Of a stretch of DNA of 64,000 nt, positions 24,209 to 35,399 are shown piece after piece. Positions within the stretch are counted from its first letter, which is position 1. Every line of letters starts with the position of its first letter. The notes under the pieces were generated by a model, which worked only from the letters and a program-made list of their open reading frames with translations, was not told the DNA's origin and searched no databases. The DNA is from Oegoconia quadripuncta. Taxonomy: Eukaryota > Arthropoda > Insecta > Lepidoptera > Autostichidae. Made by a program: the position numbers and the translations under genes. The stretch covers positions 25,469,578-25,533,577 of the forward strand of contig OX438744.1 of assembly GCA_949316235.1 (NCBI GenBank). Reading direction: 5' to 3'.

Positions 24209-25326
24209 TTTGCGAGCGTGCGCACCAGCCAGCGGCGCGATTAAGTGTGCCGTCAGTGAAATCCATAATTCTTACTCAATACAACTTCAAAACCATGACA
24301 TGTGAAGATTTTCATGATTATTTGTTAAAAAATCAAGAACTTCTCGCAAAAATTGGCAGTTCAACTAAATATGAATAAAATAAAGTAATATAGTATTAAA
24401 AAATCGTATAATTGTTAAATGTCCTCCTTTTTTACAGAAAATTATCCTTTTTTGACCAACATGGCCTCCTTTTTCAAGTTCTCATCTGGCAACCCTAACT
24501 GCGTGGGGCTTTTCAAAGAGTATACAAAACCTACGGAGAGGCTTCTCAGTAGTATCCAAAGGAACCTAACCGCCGCGTAGCACAGTTATGACCGCAATAC
24601 ACAACGATCCGCCTAGGTATTCAGGTTTATTTGACCATCAAGATTGGCTTCGTAAACTTAATCCACCTGGTGGAGAATCTTTCTGACAACCCTAAAGATA
24701 AAAAGTATTCATACAGGTTAGTTGGATGTCTGTCTACCCCATGAAGCTATAGATAACCCTGTCAGTTTCCGTCAGTGAACCGGACAAAAAGAGCCCCCAA
24801 CATTATGTCAAACTACCTACTCAACGCCATCTGTAAAACAGTTCCTATACCAATATCTAGCTACAATGAATGTCCAGTTGATATTCTTTCCCATGTAGGT
24901 AATAGAAATTGATCGCGCTTAGTGAAATTTAATTGCAATAGCAAATAACTTTTCAACCCACTAAATCGGAATATAACTGTTCTAACTTCGATTACACTTT
25001 CCTATTTCTTAATAAGTTTGGAGCAAATCCTCTAGCACCACAGGCGGCACTGGTCCTGCATGCAGGGACTGTGAATCATTAGATGTTGTTGTGGGAACTG
25101 ATAAAGAGATGGCGTTATTGTCTATGCGATATTAATTACATAACAATGTGTAGGTATACAATACAAAACTGGTGTCTGTCAAACAGTACGAGTAAAGTAA
25201 ACATCGATCATATGATTTTGTGTTTTGTATTGATTTTATCTATTGAAAACAACGTAGGTATTTGGCATCGGCCCTCAATGAAACATATTCTGTAATTAGT
25301 TAAACTATAAATTGTTTACACTTTCG

Positions 25327-25401
25327 ATGTCCACTCAATCTAAAACAATGCCAAAGTTGGATCTAAAAGTGTTTGTGCGTGTGGTGGCCGCTGTGTTCTC
25401 C
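25327..25401 (+). CDS. membrane-protein gene, exon 1 with start
   Basis: 25 codons from ATG 25327 (MSTQSKTMPKLDLKVFVRVV and on), ending TTCTCC|gtatgt in phase 0. It is basic near the start and then hydrophobic. Too short to stand out as an ORF; supported by phase fit to exon 2. Confidence 0.75.
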
Positions 25402-28400
25402 GTATGTATTATTGTTAATATTCAATAATTATCTGGTTTAATTTCATCGAATTTCTTCCACTTCTAAAATCCAAATATACTGGATTATTTTGAATATATC
25501 AAACAAGCAATATCAAATAGGTTTAGTTGCCTATAGGAGAGCGACAAATGGAAACATTTGCCGATAAAAACTACAAACAATGAATAAATTTTTCCTCCCT
25601 TTTATCGACACTCTGACCGAATATTACCTAAATAAAGGTAGGTAAATAAATCCACCCCACAGGTACAGACATTCGGGTCAGGGAAGCCTGATCATCCTAA
25701 ACTCATGCTCCTACTTCAGCTGGGTAGTAAATGTAAATCTAGTCTATTTTTAAGATTACAGAGGCCGCATCGTCTGAAGCTTGATCTAAGGGAGCTATAT
25801 TATTAACTTTAATGGCAATGAACTGAGGCCATCTTCGCCATTGGTAAAAGACTGTTAAAGCCATTAAGCAATTGCTTCCCAGGTGTAAAAAAGCAATAAT
25901 AAAATAAGAAACAGCATTTCTGTTTGGTAGGTTGCCATGCACATGCCGTGGTAACCTATAAATAAGGCAGCCCTTAGAATATGTATATCAAACATCACAG
26001 GTGCAGTGTATGTCTTGTTGGTTATCCTAAATAAAGAAATAAAACAAAGGAAGACCAAAATACTACAAACTTTACAACATGTTTAAATAATTGTCAGTTT
26101 GACTTTTTTGTTTCTTATGTTTATCATTCTTCCTTGCTTGTCTTCCCACATAGGCTCCACTCAAGGATCAACACTTTATTTTATGCTTACCTAATCCATA
26201 GGGATCCAGCAGTCTCCTTTACATGGCCTTCTCCTACTTCTCTTCCCATATCCTAGGTACCATTCAGTAGCTGTTTTGGTATGTTTATACAAATACAAAT
26301 AATTTATTCGCATACTAACACGGTACAATCATGGATGACAATTCATTTTAGAACAAGCGTATCGTGTTATCTAATGGCATGCAAATATTTAGAAGTCCCC
26401 CTGTTCCCTCGTAATATGTCCAATCCTGTTCCATTTCAGTTCCTTTGCTACTGTTTCTATGTTTTAAAACTTTGTGTAGTATTTAATTTGTTTCAGTTTT
26501 ACTCTTTCCTTTTACACTATATTCTATTCCAGTTACTTTTTTTTTTTAATCTAAAGTTTTTACAGGGACTTTTACAAATTTTGTATGGCAGTCCCATCGT
26601 ACCCCTTAACTAATCGCTACACTTAACGAGACACCGATGCGTTCACAAAACTGAATAACTTCCTGGCTCTTTCTGAGTTTGGTAGGGGCAGAATAGTGTG
26701 AAACACTCCTACTTCAAGTCCGATCAGTTTAAGTTCAGTCATCAGTACCCTTCTAGATTGCTCGTACATAGGACGTTGAACATCGTCCACAGTCCCACAC
26801 ACCTCACAGTTTGGAGAGCTGGTTTTTCTCATTAGGAAGCCAAACTTGTTAAGTGTTACTTTTTTTGTAAGTGACCTTGCCTGACAGCCGTAAGTTAGGC
26901 AATGTAGCCTACATAATGTTGAATACCTTTAGTTTTATAGACATTTGAAAAAGCAATAAACAATATTATTGTTATTAAACAAGCAATACATAACATTATT
27001 ATTATTAATATAACAAGATATTTGTTTTAGCCATAACTGATTTTTTTTTACCTAAAATGAAAATGTCTTCAAACTCCTAGTGTAAAAAATTTGGATCATT
27101 TTGATGCTATGTAACAAACAACTTAACCGAAGCAGAAGCAAACAAACTCCGTTTCGAGTTTATAACATTAGTTGGAGGCTAGATACCCACCCCAGCTGTG
27201 AAGTCACAGGGTGGTTGTAAAAGGCAGTTCTGGCCACTTTTACCATACACTTCTTCAGTTTTTCCTCTTGTCAGTTCCATTACTGTCCAATGACCTCAGT
27301 CTACTGCTAGACTGATTTACACTTATGCATTTATGTACGGGATTCCCTCCTATCTCACTTAAACTGAGCTGCAACTATAATGTTAAACTTTCGAGCTCTT
27401 TGTCACCTTTTTCAATACATATGAAAATTATGGTTATCTCTACTCTCTGCTGGAAAGAGGAACCACGAGCTACATCTCCTTATAATAAGTTTCTAACATA
27501 ATGTGAGTCATATAAATTATTCATAATTAATTTTTCAGCTCTCATCAGCGACAGCATTTGGGATAGCAATACTCCGCTTACTGAACCCTCATCTCTTCTA
27601 TATGGAACCTTTGCTAGGGAGTGAATTAGGTAGGTGTAGTTAATTGTAACTATGTATAAACTGTTTATCACGAAATGTAAATAATAAATGGTCAATTGAA
27701 TTAGTATACATCTACCCTTATCATGTGCCTACAGACAGTATGGCATAGAATACTAGCATGTATACCTATATTATGTAATTTATATTCATGTATCAAACTT
27801 AATATTATTCCATGTTAGCTTTAAAAAGAATAGAACCAATCCGTCTCTTCCCGTGGATGTCGTAAAAGGCGACTATGAGTCATTCCACCAAAAAACATCT
27901 ATAGATTTGCATGTTTTAACAGCGATGGGGTCACCCGTCTCTCACCTGTACATTTTTGTATATTTCGAAAGGTGAACCGTGGATTAATGATTGGATTACC
28001 CAAACACTAAATTATGGGATATCTCTGACCACCCTATTTGGGATAGAGGTCGTGACGTTATATGAGTTGATACAAAAAAGAGATTAAAAATAAAATCCAA
28101 ACAAAATTGAAAACTACTTTCATTAATAATTTATATGACATTTTGTGATCAAATTTACTTTTCGGCAACTGTCGGATGGTTGGTTAATATTTTTTTTTCT
28201 TTATCCTCAACACACTTGATGTTAAGTGAAGATCAAGCCTAAGGTGGAAGAGCACGCACCCGGAAGACTCAACTTATTTGGGGTGCTGCTTATGTTATCA
28301 CAAACTGTTTTCATTTTCATGTTATTATTTGTCAGATGATAATCATCCCTGGATATAACCAGCTCGTTCGCATGCCAGGCTACTTCACAATTAATAATAA

Positions 28401-30052
28401 ATTATTATTGTGTTTTTTTTTTGTAATATAAACACCTGTTTTTAAAGAGTAACCATCGACTTTCTTGCTTATACTGCTGAGGGGAAAACTGCCCTTTGAA
28501 CAGCTTCAAAAATTTAATATTTGACTATTATAAGTGTACCCTTTGTATCTATAAAATAAAACGTTTTTAACTTTGTCAACTTAGATAACCGTCGAAAATA
28601 TCCTCTAGCGTTTTAGTTTTAGTCCGACAAAATCAAAATAAAAAAAACATCTTGCATTCCAGCCATCCACTACTTCATATGTGGCATGATGATCCTCACA
28701 TCTGGCATCGGGTTCCTGAACAGCTGCATCGTGATAAACCGCTCGTCTGCTGAGAACTCCAACATCACCACGTGGCTGCTTCTTGACTCACTGTTTGAGA
28801 CCAGCCGGGTTGTGTACGTGTTCCTCTCTGAGATAGTGCTTAAAGGAAATGGTCCATTGCAGATATACGACTTGTTGATCAGCGGTGCGCAATATTGTGA
28901 GTAATCATCGCAGTTCGCTATTATGTATCTTTAGATTCTCTCAGTCGGTTACGTTCTGATTGATTGACGACCGATTGGTGTAGTGGATAGTCACCCTATC
29001 AGCGAAACCAACGGTTGCGGGTTCGAATCCCTCGAGGGGTAAATGGTTGTATGATGAATACGAACATTTATTCCCGAGTCTTGGATGTTAATATAAATAT
29101 TTATGTATGTTTATCCGTTATTTAGTATCCATAGTACAAGCTTTGCTTAGTTTGGGACTAGATGATTGGTGTAAGTGTCCGAAATATGTATTTATTTATT
29201 GACGTGATTGGTTAGATCGCTGCCATTTTACTATTTATTTATTTTGTTTTTTATATTTGAATAATGCAGAATGAACAGCATCATTATATCTATAAGACAA
29301 AGTTATGCCAATTACAAATTGTCATTTTATATTACAATTCTTCTAAAATCACAAATTATCATTTTCCCGTTGGTCAACGTGATAAACAATATAAATATCG
29401 TTGGACATACACACAGCACTATCTAGTTCTACACTAAGCACCTAGGCTTGTATTATGGATACCAGATGCTGATAAACTACAGAATTAGTTTTTTTTTGTT
29501 AATAAATGCATATATAAATGAAAAACATTCATAACTCGGGAACACATGTTCCTCTATGCCCCTAGCGGGATTCGAAACCACGACCTTTTAGTATAGCAGT
29601 CAGAGTTTCTAACCACTACACCGAACAGGTTGTTCCCTGTGATGGAACAAATGAAAGTACAAACATAGTTTAAATTGGTTTTATTATAAGATTAGACAAT
29701 AGAGAAAGACTAGGAAAGGTAAGATGGTCGTCAACTTCAACATGGAAGTATATATCAATACCTCCGTCAGTGAAACTTTGTTGTATGATAAAGTAGAGTT
29801 TATAGATTATAATTGATAATTAATCTAAAAGTAAATTTATCGACAATTGGATTATTTGTATATTGTAACCTGTATGCATCACTATTAGGTTTTATTTTTA
29901 TTGCTTCTTATAATTTTGAAATAGACCTTCCTAGAATCAAAAGACAAGCCAACTTTTAACGACTACCTACAAGTTATTATTTTAAACCGTAACGTTTCCT
30001 ATTTCCAGTGCTGGACAGCTTCCTCTACTGCCAGATGATATTGCAGCACTAA
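25327..30052 (+). CDS. small hydrophobic, probably multi-pass membrane protein, four exons, 147 aa
   Basis: Not recognised. Exons 25327-25401, 27539-27629, 28663-28896 and 30009-30052 join with exact phase matches (0, 1, 1) at canonical GT-AG sites, giving 147 residues and TAA. An in-frame TAG lies ten codons upstream of the chosen ATG. A second in-frame ATG at 25348 (MPKLDLK) is an alternative start. Hydrophobic stretches sit at about residues 15-37, 56-80, 93-113 and 124-145, suggesting up to four membrane passes. There are possible N-glycosylation sequons at Asn81 (NRS) and Asn89 (NIT). There is no signal peptide distinct from the first hydrophobic stretch and no catalytic motif. A candidate AATAAA lies at 30542. 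It could be an insect-specific membrane protein; no family is claimed. Confidence 0.8.
26614..26840 (-). pseudogene. LINE C-terminal (RNase H-distal, cysteine motif) relic
   Basis: The minus frame reads RKTSSPNCEVCGTVDDVQ, with a CxxC motif after SPN, and ends LFSFVNASV. It matches the tail of R1/jockey-group retrotransposons; the same motif is at 60125-60310. It lies within intron 1 of the membrane-protein gene, antisense. Confidence 0.6.
27539..27629 (+). CDS. membrane-protein gene, exon 2
   Basis: 91 nt between atttttcag and GAATTAG|gtaggt. It encodes LSSATAFGIAILRLLNPHLF then YMEPLLGSEL and one base of an Ala codon. It is the only reading that converts the phase-0 exit of exon 1 into the phase-1 entry needed by exon 3. 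Confidence 0.75.
28188..28300 (-). mobile_element. SINE family C, diverged, 5'-truncated
   Basis: atgttaagtgaagatcaagc and ggtggaagagcacgcacccg are mutated family modules. It lies in intron 2 of the membrane-protein gene. Confidence 0.6.
28322..28585 (+). mobile_element. LINE 3' end
   Basis: gatgataatcatccctggat, ctgaggggaaaactgccctt and aagtgtaccctttgtatcta, then AATAAAACG. It sits about 80 bp before exon 3 of the membrane-protein gene. Confidence 0.65.
28663..28896 (+). CDS. membrane-protein gene, exon 3
   Basis: 234 nt, acceptor gcattccag, donor CAATATT|gtgagt. It encodes IHYFICGMMILTSGIGFLNS, the NRSSAENSNITTW loop and LFETSRVVYVFLSEIVLKG up to ISGAQY. Codon use is GC-richer than the flanks, unlike neighbouring repeats. 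Confidence 0.85.
28970..29200 (+). mobile_element. SINE family B, complete tRNA-type
   Basis: A box region gattggtgtagtggatagtc and B box gttgcgggttcgaatccctc, then gagtcttggatgttaatata and gattggtgtaagtgtccgaa, ending in tatttattta. Confidence 0.8.
29400..29633 (-). mobile_element. SINE family A, inverted
   Basis: The reverse of the 21114 copy: gcgggattcgaaaccacgac holds the B box and cactacaccgaacaggttg the head. It is in the same intron as the family B copy, in opposite orientation. Confidence 0.75.
30009..30052 (+). CDS. membrane-protein gene, exon 4 with stop
   Basis: 44 nt after tatttccag. It completes a Leu codon then reads LDSFLYCQMILQH and TAA at 30050-30052. The preceding intron (28897-30008) contains two tRNA-type SINEs in opposite orientation. 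Confidence 0.8.
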
Positions 30053-32600
30053 CGATGGGTAACCCTTGTCACATAGTTGTTCGAGCCATCCCTAGGATGC
30101 ACTCATGTTAACTATTACAGTGTAGTATGCAGGCGGTAGGTAAAAGAACGGTATTAAGATTTGTATTAATAAGGCTATCTAAACCTTTAGTTGTTATTCG
30201 CTTTATTAATATGGACCTGAGAGTCCGACGAACATTAAGATCATCCTTTCAATTAATACCAAAAAAAATTGTAATGCTTTGTGGCGGGCCTACACCGTGG
30301 AGCATATACAAAGAGGAGACTGTATGAACGACGTAGTGAGCGTTCTTTACTAATTATAACTTCTTCTTAGCGTGTCGATGGCAAAAACATCACATTCTTG
30401 AGACTAGAAAAAGGCTCATTATAACTGAATCGCTTGAAAAAGAAAATTCGCTGTAAATATCAGATGAAGTATTATAATTTTTCCTGTAAAAGTGTTTAAT
30501 GCTGCCAATAGGATTATATTTTTCGTCTAAGGAATTTATGAAATAAAAAGACAAGTCCTTTTACTATTCAACAATAGGCGTCGCCGTTAGATGGCGCCAC
30601 ATACAAAGGTATGGGGAGCCATCCCCTGCACCGCGTTCCTCTTATCCCGCGCGACAGATACCCGCTCCATAGTAAAATATTTTTAAATCGTCTCGTTTTT
30701 GTATTTGCTCCGTATGACTCCTGGATATCGCGATCAGTTTGCTTGTTAAAGTTGTGCAATCAATATGTATCTAGTTTTTTCGTGATCGAAGGTCTGTTGT
30801 CTCTTTAACTACCGCCTGTCCACTGCACTGTTAATTTCATTATATCTCCGAATTGATTCTCAAAGAATTGCCTTTAAAAGTATTATTGATTATTTTTATT
30901 AGTCTTATATACATCCATTTAATGGATTTTGTTTGTTTATTTGTGTAGCATGATAAAAGCCAATATGAAATTGGGAATTCTAAAGGTCGGCCACAGACTA
31001 ATGCAATATCTTGTGTTAATATTTTTTTTTATAAGTGAACAAACGTAGTGTGCTTCCATTTCCAATGTTGCCAGATGGTAAACTTAGGTGGCCGATTCTA
31101 CTATAGAATTCTCTCCCAGAATTAAAAAGGAAACAATGGTTTCTATGATAGCAAATAGATGGCGTCGTACAAAAGTCAAGTCAATACCATCGAAAAAACG
31201 TCACTTATTATTAATCTTTGGTTTAATTTTTCGTCATTTTACCGATCATGAAAATAAACCCTTTTTTGACACAACGAATTTTGACACATGACTTTGATTC
31301 CGCGCCATCTGTCGTGACTATCGGCACTACATTTTTTTTTGAATTGTCATCTGGGAGAAATTTTAGGTACTTCGATATCTGCAGTTAAGGCACTTTCTAG
31401 TCCAACGTATGATATTGCGGTTACAGTCAAATGAAGAAGTTACACCAGTGGGTGAAAATAGGCATTTGAAGTTGTAAAATCCACGAAAATAAAATTGACA
31501 TGTTCATTAATTATGTGATGCGTTTTATACTTAGACTGTATAAATATAATTGTAAATTCAGAAAAGTCCCCAGGCATGGAATGGGTTCCACGTGATTAAT
31601 TAATATCGCTGTCATATTAAATCATAATGAACTTTTGGATGGGTCAAAGATTAAAAATGTTGGTAGGTACTCTGTTGGTGATTTTTAGTATACCAAAAAC
31701 ATCGAAGTAATCTTCAAAATAATATAAAAAGAACTAAGCTAAATAGGTCGCGAACAGACGATGCCCCATGGGTAAAATATTATTTAAAAAAAAAAAACAA
31801 CTTTTCCATACTGTCAGTACAGCTGATATCGGTCGCTTGTGTATGGGACCTCGAAAATTTATATTCCTACATAAAAATTATACATTGTAAGTACATAAAA
31901 TGTGTTCTACTCATGATACCTAAGAATCCCCTTTCCGACTATCCTTGAATGATTCTAATACCTGGGGTCTCAGTGCAGTAGCTTATTTATTACGAATTAC
32001 TGACAAGAAAAAAAAAAGCATATTTAAGTCGATATTGGGTAAATGTAAGCCATTAGGAACCTGAATAAAGCAACGTTGCCAGCTCGCACTGTAATTGCGC
32101 TCTTAATTATCCATAGTATTAAAGTTCGTTTGGAATCCAACCCTACATAAACAAAAAAAATCGGATTATATAGCAGTTAAATGTGCCTTATATGACAATC
32201 TTAGCTGCTAAGCTGTTGCCTCTCCGTTCCAATGAAACCTACTATTGAGGTTGTATAAGATATATAATGAATAATAGACAGGGAACAGAAATAAGATATG
32301 TCCAACACTATTTTACTACTAAATGAAAATCTAAATGTACGCCGACTGTAAAACTACCAATGTAAGCTGATCGCGGGATGCTACCGTCAATATGAACGCG
32401 GCGAAATTTTATACTGGAAGTGTTACGGTCGTCGTGCGGCCGCCTGTATTATTAGATGATAATAAAAGATATTTTTTCATATAGAAATGGTAATTCAGTG
32501 AATATAGAAAATAACTGATTGGTAGATACGAGGGTTTCAGTAAAATTATTTTGAAATTGTAGTGGCTATTCGAAAGATTTCTTTGAAAATGGTTGTTTTT
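30053..32600. other. 3' UTR then intergenic, no gene seen
   Basis: A candidate polyadenylation signal AATAAA at 30542 could serve the membrane-protein gene. Short open frames at 30127 and 30568-30808 have no recognisable similarity. The related cgcgaacag and ccatactgt modules at 31745-31860 and 35985-36060 indicate another dispersed repeat. Confidence 0.45.
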
Positions 32601-32609
32601 TATAGTCTG

Positions 32610-33215
32610 AATGAATCATCATCAGTCCGTAAACCTTCCCTCATATTGAGGGAGTATGGGCCATAGTCCGCCACACTGGCCCAATGCGGATCGGTTATGT
32701 CTGATAAGTATGGATGGTCTGAATGAATATCTAGCAGTATTCGTGGCGCAGCCGCTATTGGATTAGCGATGTTAAGCAGTCTAGCGCCGTCAATCCTTGG
32801 TTGGGTAACAATTTGTGGCATTTTTTCTGTGGCAAAGGGGCAATATTTCAGTGCTTCAATACGTTAAATAGTCAGTCCTATTTGCTTCCAACTAAAGGCA
32901 GCCGGTTGTCTACAAAGGCTTAAAACAATCAAGTGACCTCTAGTAAAACACAAATCCACCAATCCGTACTGGACCCGCGTGGTTAAGTGTGACCCATATC
33001 CTCTCCTAGCGAGAGGTAGTGTTAAACAATGCGGACGTGCCATGTGCTTTTGATGACTGTTAAAATGTTTACCAATTTGGTTAGTTTGCTGGTCAATTAG
33101 TATTTTTGGTGTGACATGAATGTCAGCCATGTACAGTTCAGAAATCATATAAGTAATATTATTATTTTTTTTATATGAGAGGGCGGCAAACGAGCATGCG
33201 GGTCAACTGATGTTC
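32610..33215. repeat. truncated dispersed repeats
   Basis: 32640-32700 carries tatgggccatagtccgccac, as at 20690. At 33167-33215 ggcggcaaacgagcatgcgg is the inverted form of the block at 7636-7675 and 59985-60030. No coding region is supported. Confidence 0.5.
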
Positions 33216-33851
33216 TTCCATGTTACTGGTGTAAAGCAGTATACAGACAGCCAGTATTAGTTTTTTGCAAAATGGACATCTTGCCCTTGGACTAGTTCTG
33301 GAGCTGGCCAGTTGTCTCTTGTATGGGTTCGAGGTGTTTGTATTAAGACGGAGGATTTACTATTTGTGGTATCATGTCATGGTTTCAAGAAGTATCGATC
33401 ACACAGTCCACTGTACCCTATTGTTTCAATTAATTAATTGACCCTACAAAGGTTATTTACGTAAGCCAGAGTGCAATATGCTGGCAGGACTAACTAATGA
33501 TTGATTCGAAATTTTTGGGCGACGCGTTTACAACTGTTCTATTATACTGACTGGTTGACAGATGCCCGTCGTCTGTTATTGAGAGTCTATTGGCGTGTGG
33601 TTGATGTCAAGACTATGATTTTACGAATCTCAAAACGTATTTATGAATTAGAATACCTATTGATTTTAAAATAAATGGGTATACATAACTAACATTCCAA
33701 TGTAGCTGTGATTTATTGGTAAGGGTAGGGTAGTGTCTGTCTGTCTGTCTGGATGTACGTACGTCCGCCGCTACTCGATATAAGCCCTGTTACCACAACT
33801 AAGAGTCCAGGGGCATCATCGTATAACGTAACATTTACTACAAAGATATGA

Positions 33852-34275
33852 TATTGGGTCTTTACCTATGAAATTGGATTTTTTTTCTTCGTTAATCACA
33901 TGTACCAATTCCTGCGATTTTCAAAGCTATATCCAAATTTGTTTTTTATTTGGAAAATGGAATATTATTTCAAGGTTTCACATGAAATATTTTTTTAATT
34001 TCTGGTTCTGCTTTACATAATAAAAAAAATTGAACATAGCTCTTTTCATGTGCTTCCATAATCATTTCTTAGATTCGCTGATGCTTTTATAAAGCGGTTA
34101 CTTTTAAAAATTAACGCTGCCTATACTTAACTTAATGTTATCCGATAATACACACAAAGTTTAGCTAAATTTGATTTGCCGTTCCCAAAAAAAAAATCAA
34201 AAATGTTTGTATGGAGAAAACAGTCTAATGAAATTCTTCATACAAAACGCCAATTTCATAGGTAAGGACCTAATA
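33852..34275. mobile_element. candidate MITE
   Basis: tattgggtctttacctatga at the left and its near-complement tcataggtaaggacctaata at the right form inverted ends of about 25 bp around 370 bp of AT-rich, non-coding sequence. Confidence 0.55.
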
Positions 34276-35266
34276 TGAATTTAAAAACCAAACCCAAAAT
34301 GATTTTGTCTATAATTTGGTACATCTATAAAATTTCTTTTGTCATTGATATACCTACAGGGTGTAGTCGTTTTTGGCTATTTATCGTTTTTTTTAAAGTT
34401 ACCGATGTTTTTAATTCACATTTAGGCATCCATTGTTTGTGTAAACGTCTTTTATATTTCTATATTAACGGAATAATCGCCTGATCGTAATTAACGGTTA
34501 TACCAGTAACATAACCGATGAGTGCGTTATATAATATGCATTTAAAAACTTAATAAAGACGTACGCCTATGATTCAGTTTCTGCGATTGTTATCAAGCGC
34601 AACTGAACCGTACAAACAAGGACTAAAGACGCAGATTATAACTGCCAGTACCTTGAAATGAGTTTCTTTAACTATTTAGCTGACGTTACACGAACGACTA
34701 TACCGTATGTTAGTATGAAGCCTTAGGTTATCAATATCAGCGTAAAAAACTTATTTTTCTCATAAAATATGACGTTGATAATCACCGTGAAAGTAGCTTC
34801 GACACACGGTGGTAACCAGTTGAGTTGTCAATCAGCTGGTCGAGTACACGTGATTTTTCGTGTGGTTCACATTCGCTATCTACGGGGCGAAAATACCACG
34901 GAACAAAAATAGAGATGACGAGAACACTACCGATCTTGACTGACGTCAAGTTTGCGTAACTCCAGGTATTTATGGCACGCCCGCCATATTCATTTCCACT
35001 TGTGTTTTCTGTTCCGTGGGAAATTATTTATTTTGCGTGTGAGATACATTTATAGTATCCAGCCTGCGTAGCATAACATCGTTTGTCGCGCGTGACGTAG
35101 GAGTGAGAGTGGGATCGTTGTACGTCCAAGCGAACGAGCAGGGCGAATATTATCCTCGTGCGCCATAGACGTTTATCGTGCCGGTTATGCTACGGGGGCA
35201 GGTCCCAACGGGGAGTTACTGAACTCTAATTCAAAATGTATGCGAAGCTTTGAGGCAAATGTGTGG
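34276..35266. other. no gene seen; GC-rich island
   Basis: 34790-35220 is less AT-rich and non-repetitive as far as I can see. It contains cgtgacgtaggagtgagagt and tgactgacgtcaag. A promoter or distal regulatory element is possible, but no start or exon was found. Confidence 0.35.
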
Positions 35267-35267
35267 A

Positions 35268-35398
35268 TTTAGGCTCGTTTTAATAAAATGAGCTCAAGAT
35301 TGAGATATCGTTGTGTGTTTAAACAGTATCAAAAAAATTGTATTGGGAGAGAGATTCGATCTAAATCTTAAGATTGTTTTATTAATACGGTCCTTAGT
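35268..35398. mobile_element. MITE, cccgtattaataaa family, diverged
   Basis: gctcgttttaataaaatgag at the left and tgttttattaatacggtcct at the right. Confidence 0.65.
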
Positions 35399-35399
35399 G

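Larger units (their letters stand above)
23165..24506. mobile_element. outer repeat with gttgccagatg-type ends
   Basis: The left boundary cttgccagatggtatcc and the right boundary ttctcatctggcaaccc are inverted. Both are followed inward by aaggagg and cctcctttt tracts (tgtcctcctttt). It was split by the Harbinger-like insertion at 23329-24208. It has no intact coding capacity, so it is a non-autonomous DNA element of unassigned superfamily. Confidence 0.5.

Noticed and set aside
28990..29045. Possible genuine tRNA gene (B box and A box present)
   Set aside because: The body continues into a shared SINE sequence with an AT-rich tail, and identical arrangements recur at 48421 and 59010; no clean cloverleaf was found.
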